A stretch of DNA of 64,000 nt, taken from the NCBI RefSeq assembly GCF_001424585.1, contig NZ_LMPJ01000014.1, forward strand, positions 21,503 through 85,502. Reading direction: 5' to 3'. Positions 63,283-64,000 of this stretch are shown here, in pieces. Both the position numbers and the translations under genes were made by a program. How positions within the stretch are numbered: position 1 is the stretch's first letter; each line of letters begins with the position of its first letter. Origin of the DNA: Chryseobacterium sp. Leaf180. Its GTDB lineage: Bacteria > Bacteroidota > Bacteroidia > Flavobacteriales > Weeksellaceae. The notes below the pieces were generated by a model that made no database searches, was not told the DNA's origin, and saw only the letters and a list, made by a program, of their open reading frames with translations.

Positions 63283-63902
63283 AAAGTCGAATTAAATAGA
63301 TTAGATTTTTAATTCGCCAAAGCTAAATTCTTCATATTACCGCACTGTTAAAGGCCTATTAATTAATACTTAACTTATTATCCGAACTTTCATGGATGAT
63401 ATTTTTTAGATTGAAATAAATATTTATATACTGCTTTCTACAATTTTGAAATACATCTAGATGCGTAGTTCTGCTATTTAAAATGTAATATTAAGCTTTA
63501 TCTGACGATCAAAGTTTAATATCTACTTTATATCGCTTCAAAATTCTTGAAGTATTTAAAAGCTAATTCTGCTAATTAATTTCTATACAGTGAAAGCATT
63601 ACTATACTTTATATCAAATTAATTCTGTTTCTCCCGGTCGAGTTTTGAAAAACACGTATCAAAAAACAAGATTTCATAATCATATTAAAATTTCTTCTAT
63701 CATCTTGCTAAGGATTTAGCCTTAACAAATTGCCTCAACACCATAGATGCATTTTTAGTTAGTTGATATTTCGTCAGGATGGGGCAGTTGTCTAAAAAGC
63801 ATTTATTTGAAATACTATACTACTAGTTCAAAACATTTCCAAAAAGTTATATGATTTTTTAAAACTATGTAGTGACTCAAGTCGTAGATAAAACTAAACA
63901 CA
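63283..63902. other. 620-bp gene-free region
   Basis: AT-rich, with no gene, hairpin terminator or repeat that I can recognise. Promoters for the flanking divergent genes must lie here. Confidence 0.6.
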
Positions 63903-64000
63903 ATGATGAATCAGCTTATCTATCTTAAGATATTTATTATCAAAGCCATCGACTGGAAAGCAAGAAACGGAATAGTCATTTTACGAGTGTCTCTCGGAGC
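63903..64000 (+). CDS. Start of a probable DoxX-like membrane protein (cut by window edge)
   Basis: The frame MMNQLIYLKIFIIKAIDWKA...GIVILRVSLG has the arginine-containing first helix pattern (ILRVSLG) of DoxX-type membrane proteins. Only about 32 residues are visible, so the family call is tentative. The start could be the first or second Met. Confidence 0.45.
   Translation, partial: MMNQLIYLKIFIIKAIDWKARNGIVILRVSLG

Overview
The window comes from a flavobacterium, most like Chryseobacterium and its relatives (Weeksellaceae). The signs are type IX secretion (T9SS) C-terminal tails on several large secreted proteins, TonB receptors, a GLPGLI-family protein, a HmuY-type haem lipoprotein, Bacteroidetes promoters of the TTG-N17..23-TANNTTTG kind, and an AT-rich sequence with hairpin plus T-run terminators. 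I ran no database search; family names come from reading motifs.

Layout. 1-33.7 kb is mostly ordinary chromosome: a secreted reprolysin-like metalloprotease (cut by the window edge) and a full paralogue at 28 kb, two Crp/Fnr regulators, two cytoplasmic GH13 amylases, a four-PAS sensor kinase, a YqcI/YcgG + DUF1989 operon, a haem-uptake operon (DUF6607, TonB receptor, HmuY), a sugar dehydrogenase operon, a DUF892 stress protein, a serine hydrolase, a second TonB receptor, an SDR enzyme and a gluconokinase. A palindrome ATGAT-N4-ATCAT occurs beside the Crp/Fnr genes and 49-85 bp upstream of several stress-type genes, which suggests a local Crp/Fnr regulon.

33.8-48.3 kb is an AT-richer acquired island. 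It holds several unrecognised genes, a DUF6934 plus small-protein pair, an IS3-family insertion, a restriction-like nuclease fused to a STAND NTPase (antiviral-like), an OLD-type ATPase/TOPRIM nuclease and an XRE repressor. It also holds the most striking locus: an ECF sigma-factor gene directly followed by a Cas12f/TnpB-like gene whose RuvC-I Asp and RuvC-II Glu positions appear replaced and whose RuvC-III is missing. This is the architecture of the recently described RNA-guided transcription systems (nuclease-dead Cas12f with an ECF sigma). A folded non-coding segment with a GAAA-capped hairpin lies just after it, and the 13-base motif at that segment's end recurs upstream of the sigma gene, inside a 108-nt imperfect hairpin. 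That hairpin lies downstream of a promoter overlapped by a perfect XRE-type palindrome. As given, the sigma gene has a frameshift and the Cas12f gene two in-frame TAG codons, so this copy is either decayed or recoded.

48.3-64 kb returns to chromosome-like content: two tandem 600-aa T9SS proteins, a frameshifted small secreted protein, a broken cupin gene copy, a truncated glycosyltransferase, a TetR-controlled pair (DUF1348, alpha/beta hydrolase) with matching operators, a nitronate monooxygenase, an LPS-type glycosyltransferase/kinase/PAP2 cluster, a T9SS metallophosphatase and the start of a probable DoxX-like gene at the right edge.
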